Below, one piece after another: positions 1-5,624 of a stretch of DNA of 6,061 nt; the stretch's first letter is position 1, and every line of letters starts with the position of its first letter. The stretch covers positions 1 through 6,061 of the forward strand of contig JAURMS010000344.1 of the NCBI GenBank assembly GCA_030830595.1, in the 5' to 3' direction. The translations under genes were made by a program, and so were the position numbers. The notes below the pieces were generated by a model, which searched no databases, was not told where the DNA came from, and saw nothing but the letters and a program-made list of their open reading frames with translations. This stretch comes from Gammaproteobacteria bacterium. GTDB taxonomy: Bacteria > Pseudomonadota > Gammaproteobacteria > Steroidobacterales > Steroidobacteraceae.

Positions 1-213
1 GATCGTGAAGCTAAGCGGTGCGGGCGCTGCAGCGGTGGTGTTGAGACGCACCTGCACACTGGTGCCCGATAGAGGCTTGACCTCCACTGACACCAGCTGG
101 TTGGGTCCCACCTGGGCATGGGCCAAGCCGCCGGCACCAACGACCAGGAGGGCAGCAAGGACGGCCCCTCGCCAAAACCTTAACTCAGTGCTTGCCCGGT
201 AAGTGTCAGCCAT
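1..213 (-). CDS. pilQ: Type IV pilus secretin PilQ, N-terminal part (cut by the left window edge)
   Basis: This is the first 71 codons of an open frame that continues past the left edge. PilQ forms the outer-membrane secretin channel through which the type IV pilus passes. The visible protein has a basic N-terminus with a hydrophobic core at about residues 16-31, and a signal-peptidase I site after Ala-His-Ala (residues 31-33), so the mature protein would start at Gln34 (QVGPNQ). After it comes LVSVEVKPLSG...VQVRLNT...PLSFTI, which resembles the start of an AMIN domain, the peptidoglycan-binding module at the N-terminus of PilQ secretins. The start is the ATG at 213-211, with GGGGAG 8 nt upstream. 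An ATG at 221-219 is out of frame and stops after 13 codons. The gene follows pilP by 18 nt, as the last member of pilMNOPQ. Identity rests on the operon position plus the N-terminal pattern; the diagnostic secretin domain lies outside the window. Confidence 0.88.
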   Translation of the reverse strand, partial: MADTYRASTELRFWRGAVLAALLVVGAGGLAHAQVGPNQLVSVEVKPLSGTSVQVRLNTTAAAPAPLSFTI

Positions 214-221
214 CGATGCAT

Positions 222-227
222 CTCCCC
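222..227 (-). promoter_or_regulatory. Ribosome binding site of pilQ
   Basis: GGGGAG on the minus strand lies between the pilP stop (TGA, 234-232) and the pilQ ATG (213-211), with 8 nt spacing. It selects the 213 start over the out-of-frame ATG at 221-219, which directly abuts this purine run and has no usable spacing. Confidence 0.6.
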
Positions 228-231
228 ACAA

Positions 232-747
232 TCAGTCGCTGAGGGCCAACCCGGCCTGCCGCTCGACATAGCCCCCCAAGCCATCCGGAACGATCTCCAC
301 GACCCCGATGTTCGCCTGGTTGATCGACTCTATACGTCCGTCGTTCTGGCCAAGGTGATTACCGACGACCACCCGATGAATAAGACCGTCCTGGGTCCGC
401 ACCAGCCCATATTGGACGCCGCCGAGAGTGAGCGTTCCGACCATACCGAGGGTATCGAGCGGAAACTGCTCAAGGTATTCGCGCGGACGGTCACTGTCGG
501 GCCTGAGCCCGCCGGCACTCTGCGGGTCCGTGCCTGGGGTGAACGGCGAGCGCTCGTCGGCCATGGTGTACTCGACCGAGACGTAAGGTCTCACCTCCGG
601 AAGCGGCTCAATCCGTCCACCTGGCCTGGCCTTCGCTCTTTCAATCTCGCCCCGCAAGTCTGCCAGCGGATCCGAACACGCCGTGACCAGAGCCGGTATC
701 ACCAGCCATATCAGCGGCCGGGCGAGGCTGCGCGGGTGACGCCGCAT
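232..747 (-). CDS. pilP: Type IV pilus assembly lipoprotein PilP
   Basis: This 171-residue protein links the inner-membrane PilN/PilO pair to the secretin PilQ in the pilus alignment subcomplex. A basic N-terminus and hydrophobic stretch (residues 11-23) end in the lipobox Val-Thr-Ala-Cys, with the lipidated cysteine at residue 24 and Ser at +2. A proline- and charge-rich linker follows (about 25-90). The C-terminal half matches the PilP beta-sandwich domain: FPLDTLGMVGTL, then YGLVRTQDGLIHRVVVGNHLG and a closing VVEIVPDGLGGYVER stretch. The length is normal for the family. The start could be GTG at 750 (4-nt GTGA overlap with the pilO stop) or ATG at 747 (TGATG, 1-nt overlap). I chose ATG because AGGA at 755-752 is 4 nt from it but only 1 nt from the GTG. 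The choice changes the protein by one residue. Translation is probably coupled to pilO. Confidence 0.93.
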   Translation of the reverse strand: MRRHPRSLARPLIWLVIPALVTACSDPLADLRGEIERAKARPGGRIEPLPEVRPYVSVEYTMADERSPFTPGTDPQSAGGLRPDSDRPREYLEQFPLDTLGMVGTLTLGGVQYGLVRTQDGLIHRVVVGNHLGQNDGRIESINQANIGVVEIVPDGLGGYVERQAGLALSD

Positions 748-1385
748 CACTTCCTACCCCCAGCGCTATCGTCGAGATAACGATAGGTCTTTGCGGTGAT
801 ATCCATCGTCAACAATGCTGAGCCGGCTGGCTGGCGACCGCCTCGGGCATTCTGCCCCTGCAACTGCACATCGTGGATGGTGACGATACGCGGCAGTGCC
901 GCCACCGCTTCCACGAACTTGCCAAATTCATGATAGCCGCCCTCCAGGCGAATCTTGATGGGCAGCTCCGCGTAAAAATCACGCCTTATCTCGCCCTGCG
1001 GCTGGAACAACTTCTCCTCCAGCCCGGCGGCCAGACCCGCCTGGGAGATGTCCACCAACAGGCTCGGGACCTCGGTCTGACCAGGCAGCTGACGCAACAT
1101 CGCGCCGAAGCTGCGTTCGATCTCGACCAACTGCTGCCGATAAGCCTCAAGGTTGGCTGCCTTGCGCTGTTTGTTGTCGAAGGTGTTCCACAGCGTAACC
1201 TGCTCGGCTTCCGCCGCTTCCAATTCAGGTAGGTTGCCCTTGTACACAAACTGCCAAACCATCAGCCAGGTTACCACCACGAACAACAAGGCGATGGCGA
1301 GGGTACGAAACAAAAGGGGCCAGCGGCCTACGTCACGGAAGTCGAGATCACGCAATTCGCTGATGAACTTGTTCAGGCCGTTCAC
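747..1385 (-). CDS. pilO: Type IV pilus inner-membrane assembly protein PilO
   Basis: This bitopic inner-membrane protein, 212 residues, pairs with PilN through coiled coils and periplasmic domains and contacts PilP. The N-terminal cytoplasmic segment carries the family pattern of an acidic LRDLDFRDVGRWP stretch (residues 11-23). One transmembrane helix follows at about 24-47 (LLFRTLAIALLFVVVTWLM...). A charged coiled-coil region (about 52-95) has the LRQLPGQTEVPSLLVDISQAG motif at its end (about 97-117), which is typical of PilO. The rest is the ferredoxin-like periplasmic domain, including LPIKIRLEGGYHEFGKFVEA. The start is GTG at 1385-1383, overlapping the pilN TGA by 4 nt (GTGA), with GGGGGAGG 6 nt upstream. 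The length is normal for the family and nothing is missing. Confidence 0.95.
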   Translation of the reverse strand: MNGLNKFISELRDLDFRDVGRWPLLFRTLAIALLFVVVTWLMVWQFVYKGNLPELEAAEAEQVTLWNTFDNKQRKAANLEAYRQQLVEIERSFGAMLRQLPGQTEVPSLLVDISQAGLAAGLEEKLFQPQGEIRRDFYAELPIKIRLEGGYHEFGKFVEAVAALPRIVTIHDVQLQGQNARGGRQPAGSALLTMDITAKTYRYLDDSAGGRK

Positions 1386-1936
1386 TGCGAACCTCCCCCT
1401 TCGGTAGGCGTGCGCAAGCTTGCCGACAGGCCGAAGCTGGAGCCCTGCCCACGGCCCGTCTCGATGACCTTGAGACCTGGAGCGGCCAACACTTCCGAGG
1501 AGTCGATGTTGCGCATGAAGGCCGAGACGCGAGTACTTGACTGGGCGACGCCCGTGAACTCCAGCTTGCGATCGGACTGACTCATACGGGAGAGATACAC
1601 CCCGTCAGGAAGGGTACGGACCACCTCATCAAAAAGCTTCACGACCTCAGGTCGACTTTTCTGCAAGGTCTCGATGATTTCCATGCGCGCGATCAGGCGC
1701 GCCTTGTCCTGCTCGAGCTTGAGGATTTCCTCGATCTGCTTGTCGAGTATGGCGATCTCCGCCCTCAACAGGTCGTTCCTGGCCACCTGATCATCAATAA
1801 GGCCAGAGACCCACAATCGGGCGAGCATGGCAAACAAGGCCGCCATGACCACCGCAGCACCAAGGCCCGCGACGAAATCCCGTTGCCGGCGGCGGCGTAA
1901 CTCCGCACGCCATGGGAGCAGGTTAATACTTGGCAT
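1382..1936 (-). CDS. pilN: Type IV pilus inner-membrane assembly protein PilN
   Basis: This 184-residue protein starts with MPSINLLPWR. The INLLPWR segment (residues 4-10) is the conserved cytoplasmic peptide that binds the groove of PilM in characterised systems, so the recruitment motif is intact. A basic patch (R10-R19) is followed by one transmembrane helix (about 21-43), a periplasmic coiled coil (about 50-92, rich in Glu, Lys and Leu) and a ferredoxin-like domain (LFDEVVRTLPDGVYLSRMSQ..., ...LEFTGVAQSSTRVSAFMRNIDSS). The frame is open upstream to an ATG at 1966, but that would put ten non-family residues before the conserved MPSINLLPWR and extend far into pilM. I therefore place the start at 1936, with GGAG at 1951-1948 spaced a rather long 11 nt. 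The gene overlaps the end of pilM by 14 nt and the start of pilO by 4 nt. Confidence 0.95.
   Translation of the reverse strand: MPSINLLPWRAELRRRRQRDFVAGLGAAVVMAALFAMLARLWVSGLIDDQVARNDLLRAEIAILDKQIEEILKLEQDKARLIARMEIIETLQKSRPEVVKLFDEVVRTLPDGVYLSRMSQSDRKLEFTGVAQSSTRVSAFMRNIDSSEVLAAPGLKVIETGRGQGSSFGLSASLRTPTEGGGSQ
1392..1399 (-). promoter_or_regulatory. Ribosome binding site of pilO
   Basis: GGGGGAGG lies inside the last codons of pilN, 6 nt from the pilO GTG. It is the clearest Shine-Dalgarno in the operon and supports the GTG start. Confidence 0.6.
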
Positions 1937-3011
1937 TGTCGTCGAAGCTCCGCAATGCCAGGCCACAGGCGACCAGCAAGGCTGTCGCGTCGCGGTGCAC
2001 GCCCAGCGACTTGGCCTTGGTCGAAATCCTCATCTTCCCCAACGGATCGCCCTTCTCGGCCGGGATACCGACGCGACTGCCAATGACGTCCGAAACGCCC
2101 GGAATGTTGGCGCAACCACCGCAGATTAATATCTGTTCCGGCTGGGTCCGGTTGCTGCCGGAGGCCAGATAGAACTGCAGGGACCGGCTGACCTGCTGCG
2201 ACATGTCGTCAATGAACGGCTCCAGCAATTCCGGCTGGTAATTAGAGGGGAGCCCACCCTCCTTCTTCGCGCGTCCCGCGTCTTCCATCGACAGCCCGTA
2301 GGTGCGCATGATTTCCTCGGTCAGCTGCTGGCCACCGAAGGGGAAGTCCCGCGTGTAGATCACGTGCATGTCGCGCAACACGCTGAAGGTGGTCGTGCTC
2401 GCCCCGAAGTCGATCACCGCGATCGTGTGGTCGACACCTCCATCCGGCATCTGGTAGGACATCAGCTTGCAGGCATTCTCGAGTGCGAAGGCCTCTACAT
2501 CCACCAGCCTGGCCACCAGGCCCGCGGCGTTGACAGCAGCCACACGCTGCTCGACGTTCTCGGTGCGGGTAGCCACCAGAAGGATGTCCTGCACGTCCGG
2601 ATCCCGCTCGGAGGGGCCCAGCACCTCGAAATCAAAACTGACCTCCTCCATCGGGAAGGGGATGTACTGATCGGCCTGCAGTTCGACCTGCTGCTCGAGG
2701 TCGTTGCCGGCAAGGTTGGCCGGCATTGGAATGGATTTTGTAATGGCATTGTCGCCGCTGATCGCGACCGCACAGTCCTTGGTGCTGACCCCGGACCTCT
2801 TGACGGCCCTGCGGATCGCCTCGCCCACCGCATTGGCATCCACAATGGCCTTGTCGTTGACCGCGTTGTGAGGCGTTGGCTCTGCGGCAAAAGCCTCCAC
2901 ACGGTACTCTCCCCCGGACTCCGACAACTCGATCAGCTTGATCGAGGACGTCGTGATATCCAATCCGAGCAGCGGCTTCCTGCGGCTGGGGAGGAAATTG
3001 GGCAGCTTCAC
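1923..3011 (-). CDS. pilM: Type IV pilus actin-like ATPase PilM
   Basis: This 362-residue cytoplasmic protein has the FtsA/actin-like fold. It binds the PilN N-terminal peptide and connects the alignment complex to the motor side of the pilus machine. Visible landmarks are the phosphate-1 region LLGLDITTSSIKLIEL (14-29), the PilM-typical NAITKSIPMPANL (88-100) and LEQQVELQADQYIPFPMEEVSFDF (105-128), the phosphate-2 region TIAVIDFGASTTTFSVLRD (196-214), and the adenosine-site region ILICGGCANIPGV (294-306). The start is GTG at 3011-3009. Upstream in-frame codons reach a stop with no ATG, GTG or TTG, so this is the only standard start. Its Shine-Dalgarno is weak (GGA, about 6 nt away). It is the first gene of pilMNOPQ and diverges from ponA. 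The length is normal and no key motif is lost. Confidence 0.97.
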   Translation of the reverse strand: MKLPNFLPSRRKPLLGLDITTSSIKLIELSESGGEYRVEAFAAEPTPHNAVNDKAIVDANAVGEAIRRAVKRSGVSTKDCAVAISGDNAITKSIPMPANLAGNDLEQQVELQADQYIPFPMEEVSFDFEVLGPSERDPDVQDILLVATRTENVEQRVAAVNAAGLVARLVDVEAFALENACKLMSYQMPDGGVDHTIAVIDFGASTTTFSVLRDMHVIYTRDFPFGGQQLTEEIMRTYGLSMEDAGRAKKEGGLPSNYQPELLEPFIDDMSQQVSRSLQFYLASGSNRTQPEQILICGGCANIPGVSDVIGSRVGIPAEKGDPLGKMRISTKAKSLGVHRDATALLVACGLALRSFDDNAKY

Positions 3012-3031
3012 TATTTTTCCAATTAAATCAG

Positions 3032-3052
3032 AGTGTTATGTTTTATAACGCT
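3032..3052. repeat. Inverted repeat (AGTGTTAT-N5-ATAACGCT) in front of pilM
   Basis: Eight-base arms flank a 5-nt centre (GTTTT on the plus strand). Seven of the eight positions are complementary, and the eighth can form a G-T wobble on the plus-strand sense. The dyad lies 21-41 nt upstream of the pilM start codon. It could be a protein-binding operator or, if transcription starts farther upstream, a small hairpin in the pilM leader. It lacks a GC-rich stem and so is unlikely to be a terminator. Confidence 0.4.
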
Positions 3053-3078
3053 ATCAGATCTCAGGTTTACGTCCTAAC

Positions 3079-3084
3079 TATAAT
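3079..3084 (+). promoter_or_regulatory. Candidate -10 element for ponA
   Basis: This is an exact TATAAT hexamer 51 nt before the ponA GTG, predicting a transcript start near 3091 and a leader of about 45 nt. The base positions expected for a -35 at 17 nt spacing (3056-3061) read AGATCT, a poor match to TTGACA, and there is no TG extension. The promoter would therefore be weak or need an activator. The opposite strand reads TATAGT at 3082-3077, so the same site could also fire toward pilM. Confidence 0.4.
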
Positions 3085-3106
3085 GCAACCAGTACACAAT
3101 TTGCAT
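3083..3106. repeat. Inverted repeat ATGCAA-N12-TTGCAT next to the candidate -10
   Basis: Perfect 6-bp arms at 3083-3088 and 3101-3106 are separated by 12 bp. The left arm overlaps the last bases of the candidate TATAAT, and the repeat spans the predicted ponA transcript start. That placement would suit a repressor operator, but arms this short can occur by chance in AT-rich DNA. Confidence 0.25.
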
Positions 3107-3135
3107 GTGACCTCCTTCAAATTATCATCCGTCGC

Positions 3136-5619
3136 GTGAAACTCAGGCTTCCAAAATGGCTGTTGGTGCTCACCTGTCTGGTCGCGACGGGAGTGGGTTC
3201 GGTTCTGCTGGCCTTGATCGGCACTTTCTACTATCTCAAGCCCACGTTGCCGGATGTAGCCAGCATCCGGGAACTCAAGCTACAGGTTCCGCTCCGGATC
3301 TTCAGTCGGGACGGGGTCCTGATTGCCCAGATCGGGGAGCAAAGACGCATCCCGGTCAGCTACGCCGACTTGCCGGACCGCGTCGTCCAGGCCTTCCTGG
3401 CCGCCGAGGACGACCGCTTTTTCGAACATCCGGGCATCGACTGGCAGGGCATCACCCGGGCCGTCCTGTTCGCCCTGGGAATGCCCGGTCCGGGTGGAGG
3501 GGGCAGTACCCTCACCCAGCAGCTGGTCCGTACCACCTTGATCCAGAACGAGCCCACCATCCGACGCAAGCTCCGCGAGATCTTCCTGTCGGTGACTCTT
3601 GAGGACGAACTCAGCAAGGAGGAAATCCTCGAGCTCTACCTCAATACGGTATTCCTTGGGCAGCGGGCCTACGGCGTGGCGGCGGCCGCGGAAATCTATT
3701 TCGGCAAGACGCTCGCCGAGTTAAGCATCGCGGAGGCGGCATTGCTGGCGGGCATCCCCCAGCGACCTTCGAACTACAACCCCATCGCCAGCCGCGAGCT
3801 CGCCCAGGGACGCCGGGCCTACGTCCTTCGGCGCATGTACGAGCAGGGATTCATCTCGGCGGACGAGCGCCGCCTGGCGCTGGCCGAGGCAGTGTCCGGC
3901 GAGATCTCGGGTCCAGCGTCTGCCCTCAACGCGCCCTACGTCGCCGAATTGGTCAGGCTGGAACTGCTGGAACGCTATGGTGACTCCATCTACACGGATG
4001 GTTTCGTGGCCTATGCCACCGTGGACAGCCGCCTGCAGTGGGCGGCGGACGTGGCACTGCGCTCGGCCATGCTGGAATACGACCAGCGACACGGATATCG
4101 AGGTCCGCTCAGGAAGACCAAGCTCTCGCCAGTAGAAACGCCGGATGAACTGGTGGGCCTGCTGGAAGAGGTGCCCGCTTACGGGGGCCTGCTGCCAGCC
4201 GTAGTGATTGCCGTGGACCCCCGCTCCGCGACCGTCGCCACCCGCCAGAGAGGCGTACTGGAGTTGCCACTGGAACAGGTCCGTTGGGCCCGTGCGGCAC
4301 TCGGCCGTGACCGTCTGGGGCCACCCATTTCGAGCGTCGCCGAGGTCCTGGAACGCGGCGACCTGGTCTACGTCCTGCCCAAGGGCGACGGCCGGGCCTG
4401 GCTTGCGCAACTCCCAGAAGCACAGGGAGCGATGGTCGCCATCGACCCGGTAGATGGGGCGATCGTGGCCCTCTCCGGCGGCTTCGACTACTTCGCTTCG
4501 CAGTTCAACCGGGTGACCCAGGCGAGGCGCCAGGCGGGCTCCGGTTTCAAGCCCTTCATCTATTCAGCCGCCATCGATAACGGCTTCACGCCCTCGTCCA
4601 TCCTGCTGGACGCCCCGGTCGTCTACGAGGCGCCGGAAGGCGCGGACTTCTCAGACTGGCGCCCGGAGAATGACGACAGCAGGTTCTATGGCCCCATCCG
4701 GCTCAGGGATGCGCTGGCACGCTCGCGCAACCTGGTTTCCATCCGGCTGATGCGCGCCATGGGTTTCGACGTGGCGCGCGAGCACGCCCTGCGCTTTGGT
4801 TTCGATCCCGAGTTTGTGGCCAAGGACCTGACGATTGCGCTGGGTACCGCCCAGGTCACGCCGCTGGAGATGGCCACTGGCTTTGCTGTCTTTGCCAACG
4901 GCGGGTTCGGCATCAAGCCCTACCTGGTGGAGCGGGTGCTGGATGCCGAGGGCTTGCTCCTGTGGGAGGCAGCGCCGATGCTGGCCTGTGCCACTTGCCC
5001 CGCAGAGGCCGCGGGCCTGGCCGATGGGTCAGCATACCCTCGCGGGCCCGAGGCCGTGACCGATTCGTCGACCAGCATCGAAGAGGTGGGTGGCAGCCTG
5101 GAGCCACCGACCGACCAGCGGGCGTCGCGGGTCATCAGCGCGGCCAACGCCTTCATCGTCACGGACATGATGCGGGACGTGGTCAGGGTGGGCACGGCGC
5201 GGCGTGCCCTGGCCTTGGGTCGTACCGATCTCGCGGGCAAGACCGGCACCAGCAACGACGTCAGGGACGCCTGGTTTGCCGGCTTCAATCCCGAACTGGT
5301 GGCGGTCAGCTGGGTCGGCTTCGACACCGAGCGGAGCCTGGGCGCGCAGGAACAGGGTGGTCGCACTGCCCTGCCGATGTGGATCCACTTCATGCGTGAG
5401 GCCTTGCGCGGCCAGCCGGAGCAACGCCTGGCCATGCCCTCCGGCGTGGTGACCGCAAGGGTCTCTCGCATCACCGGCCAGCCTACCCGCTGGAACGATC
5501 CCGATGCAGTGCTGGATTATTTCCTGGAGGGGCAACTGGAACCGTCCGCGGCGTCAGACCAAGAGGCTCCACCGCCCGCGGTGCCGCGGCCGCCGTCCAG
5601 CCAGGATCCCATTTTCTAG
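3136..5619 (+). CDS. mrcA (ponA): Penicillin-binding protein 1A, bifunctional glycosyltransferase/transpeptidase
   Basis: This 827-residue class A PBP polymerises lipid II glycan strands and cross-links their peptides on the periplasmic face of the inner membrane. A signal anchor spans about 8-34. The GT51 domain has catalytic Glu91 in EDDRFFEHPG (91-100), GGSTLTQQLVRT (122-133), RKLREIFLSVTLE (144-156) and ELYLNTVFLGQRAYGV (166-181). An OB-like insert starts near 318 (HGYRGP). The transpeptidase has Ser469-Gly-Phe-Lys472, Ser530-Arg-Asn532 and Lys702-Thr-Gly-Thr. The CATC pair at 618-621 matches the Cys-x-x-Cys seen in PBP1A of enterobacteria (CPEC in E. coli, from memory). A Pro-rich tail closes the protein (803-827). 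Length and motifs are those of a complete active enzyme. The start is GTG at 3136; the frame is open back to 3049 with no ATG, GTG or TTG, and there is no recognisable Shine-Dalgarno. It diverges from pilM, as in pseudomonads, and is followed after 5 nt by another gene. Confidence 0.97.
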   Translation: MKLRLPKWLLVLTCLVATGVGSVLLALIGTFYYLKPTLPDVASIRELKLQVPLRIFSRDGVLIAQIGEQRRIPVSYADLPDRVVQAFLAAEDDRFFEHPGIDWQGITRAVLFALGMPGPGGGGSTLTQQLVRTTLIQNEPTIRRKLREIFLSVTLEDELSKEEILELYLNTVFLGQRAYGVAAAAEIYFGKTLAELSIAEAALLAGIPQRPSNYNPIASRELAQGRRAYVLRRMYEQGFISADERRLALAEAVSGEISGPASALNAPYVAELVRLELLERYGDSIYTDGFVAYATVDSRLQWAADVALRSAMLEYDQRHGYRGPLRKTKLSPVETPDELVGLLEEVPAYGGLLPAVVIAVDPRSATVATRQRGVLELPLEQVRWARAALGRDRLGPPISSVAEVLERGDLVYVLPKGDGRAWLAQLPEAQGAMVAIDPVDGAIVALSGGFDYFASQFNRVTQARRQAGSGFKPFIYSAAIDNGFTPSSILLDAPVVYEAPEGADFSDWRPENDDSRFYGPIRLRDALARSRNLVSIRLMRAMGFDVAREHALRFGFDPEFVAKDLTIALGTAQVTPLEMATGFAVFANGGFGIKPYLVERVLDAEGLLLWEAAPMLACATCPAEAAGLADGSAYPRGPEAVTDSSTSIEEVGGSLEPPTDQRASRVISAANAFIVTDMMRDVVRVGTARRALALGRTDLAGKTGTSNDVRDAWFAGFNPELVAVSWVGFDTERSLGAQEQGGRTALPMWIHFMREALRGQPEQRLAMPSGVVTARVSRITGQPTRWNDPDAVLDYFLEGQLEPSAASDQEAPPPAVPRPPSSQDPIF

Positions 5620-5624
5620 CGCCC

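Larger units (their letters stand above)
3074..3106 (-). other. Possible 10-codon leader ORF upstream of pilM
   Basis: On the minus strand, ATG at 3106-3104 opens a frame encoding MQIVYWLHYS and ending in TAG at 3076-3074. It is preceded by AAGGAGGT (3117-3110), the full anti-16S complement, only 3 nt before the ATG. This is a better Shine-Dalgarno than that of any real gene in the window. It reads toward pilM, whose start is 62 nt beyond the stop codon. It would be translated only if pilM transcription begins upstream of about 3117, near or inside ponA. No attenuator structure is evident, and the short spacing is less than ideal. It may be chance. Confidence 0.2.
3012..3135. promoter_or_regulatory. 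Divergent pilM/ponA intergenic control region
   Basis: These 124 bp separate the two divergent GTG starts and are clearly more AT-rich than the coding DNA around them. Both transcripts probably begin here. The region holds a plus-strand TATAAT (3079-3084) overlapping a minus-strand TATAGT (3082-3077), an imperfect dyad at 3032-3052, an inverted repeat ATGCAA/TTGCAT at 3083-3106, and a minus-strand micro-ORF with a strong Shine-Dalgarno. A second minus-strand -10-like TATAAA sits at 3047-3042. No good TTGACA-like -35 is placed correctly for any of these. The function as a control region is inferred from gene orientation and composition. Confidence 0.7.

Noticed and set aside
5..202. Plus-strand open frame of 65 codons at the left end
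   Set aside because: It is antisense to the pilQ signal peptide and AMIN start, with a low-complexity Arg/Thr/Ala translation.
355..780. Plus-strand open frame of 141 codons opposite pilP
   Set aside because: It is antisense to a clear lipoprotein gene with a lipobox and the PilP domain, and has no supporting signal of its own.
1937..1966. Upstream ATG extending pilN by ten residues
   Set aside because: The added residues MAWHCGASTT are not family-like and increase the overlap with pilM. The conserved PilN N-terminus begins exactly at MPSINLLPWR.
2364..3026. Plus-strand open frame of 220 codons opposite pilM
   Set aside because: It lies antisense to a complete, motif-rich pilM. Its translation has no recognisable domain and is rich in His, Arg, Gly and Asp, as expected from the reverse of GC-rich codons.
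3721..4410. Minus-strand open frame of 229 codons opposite ponA
   Set aside because: It is antisense to the conserved PBP1A coding sequence. The low-stop frame is explained by high GC, and no family features are seen.
4920..5474. Minus-strand open frame of 184 codons opposite the transpeptidase end of ponA
   Set aside because: Composition is Ser/Arg/Pro/Ala-rich shadow sequence without domains, and it lies fully inside ponA.
5601..5624. Terminator between ponA and the next gene
   Set aside because: Only 5 nt separate the genes and no GC-rich hairpin with a T-run is present, so readthrough is expected.
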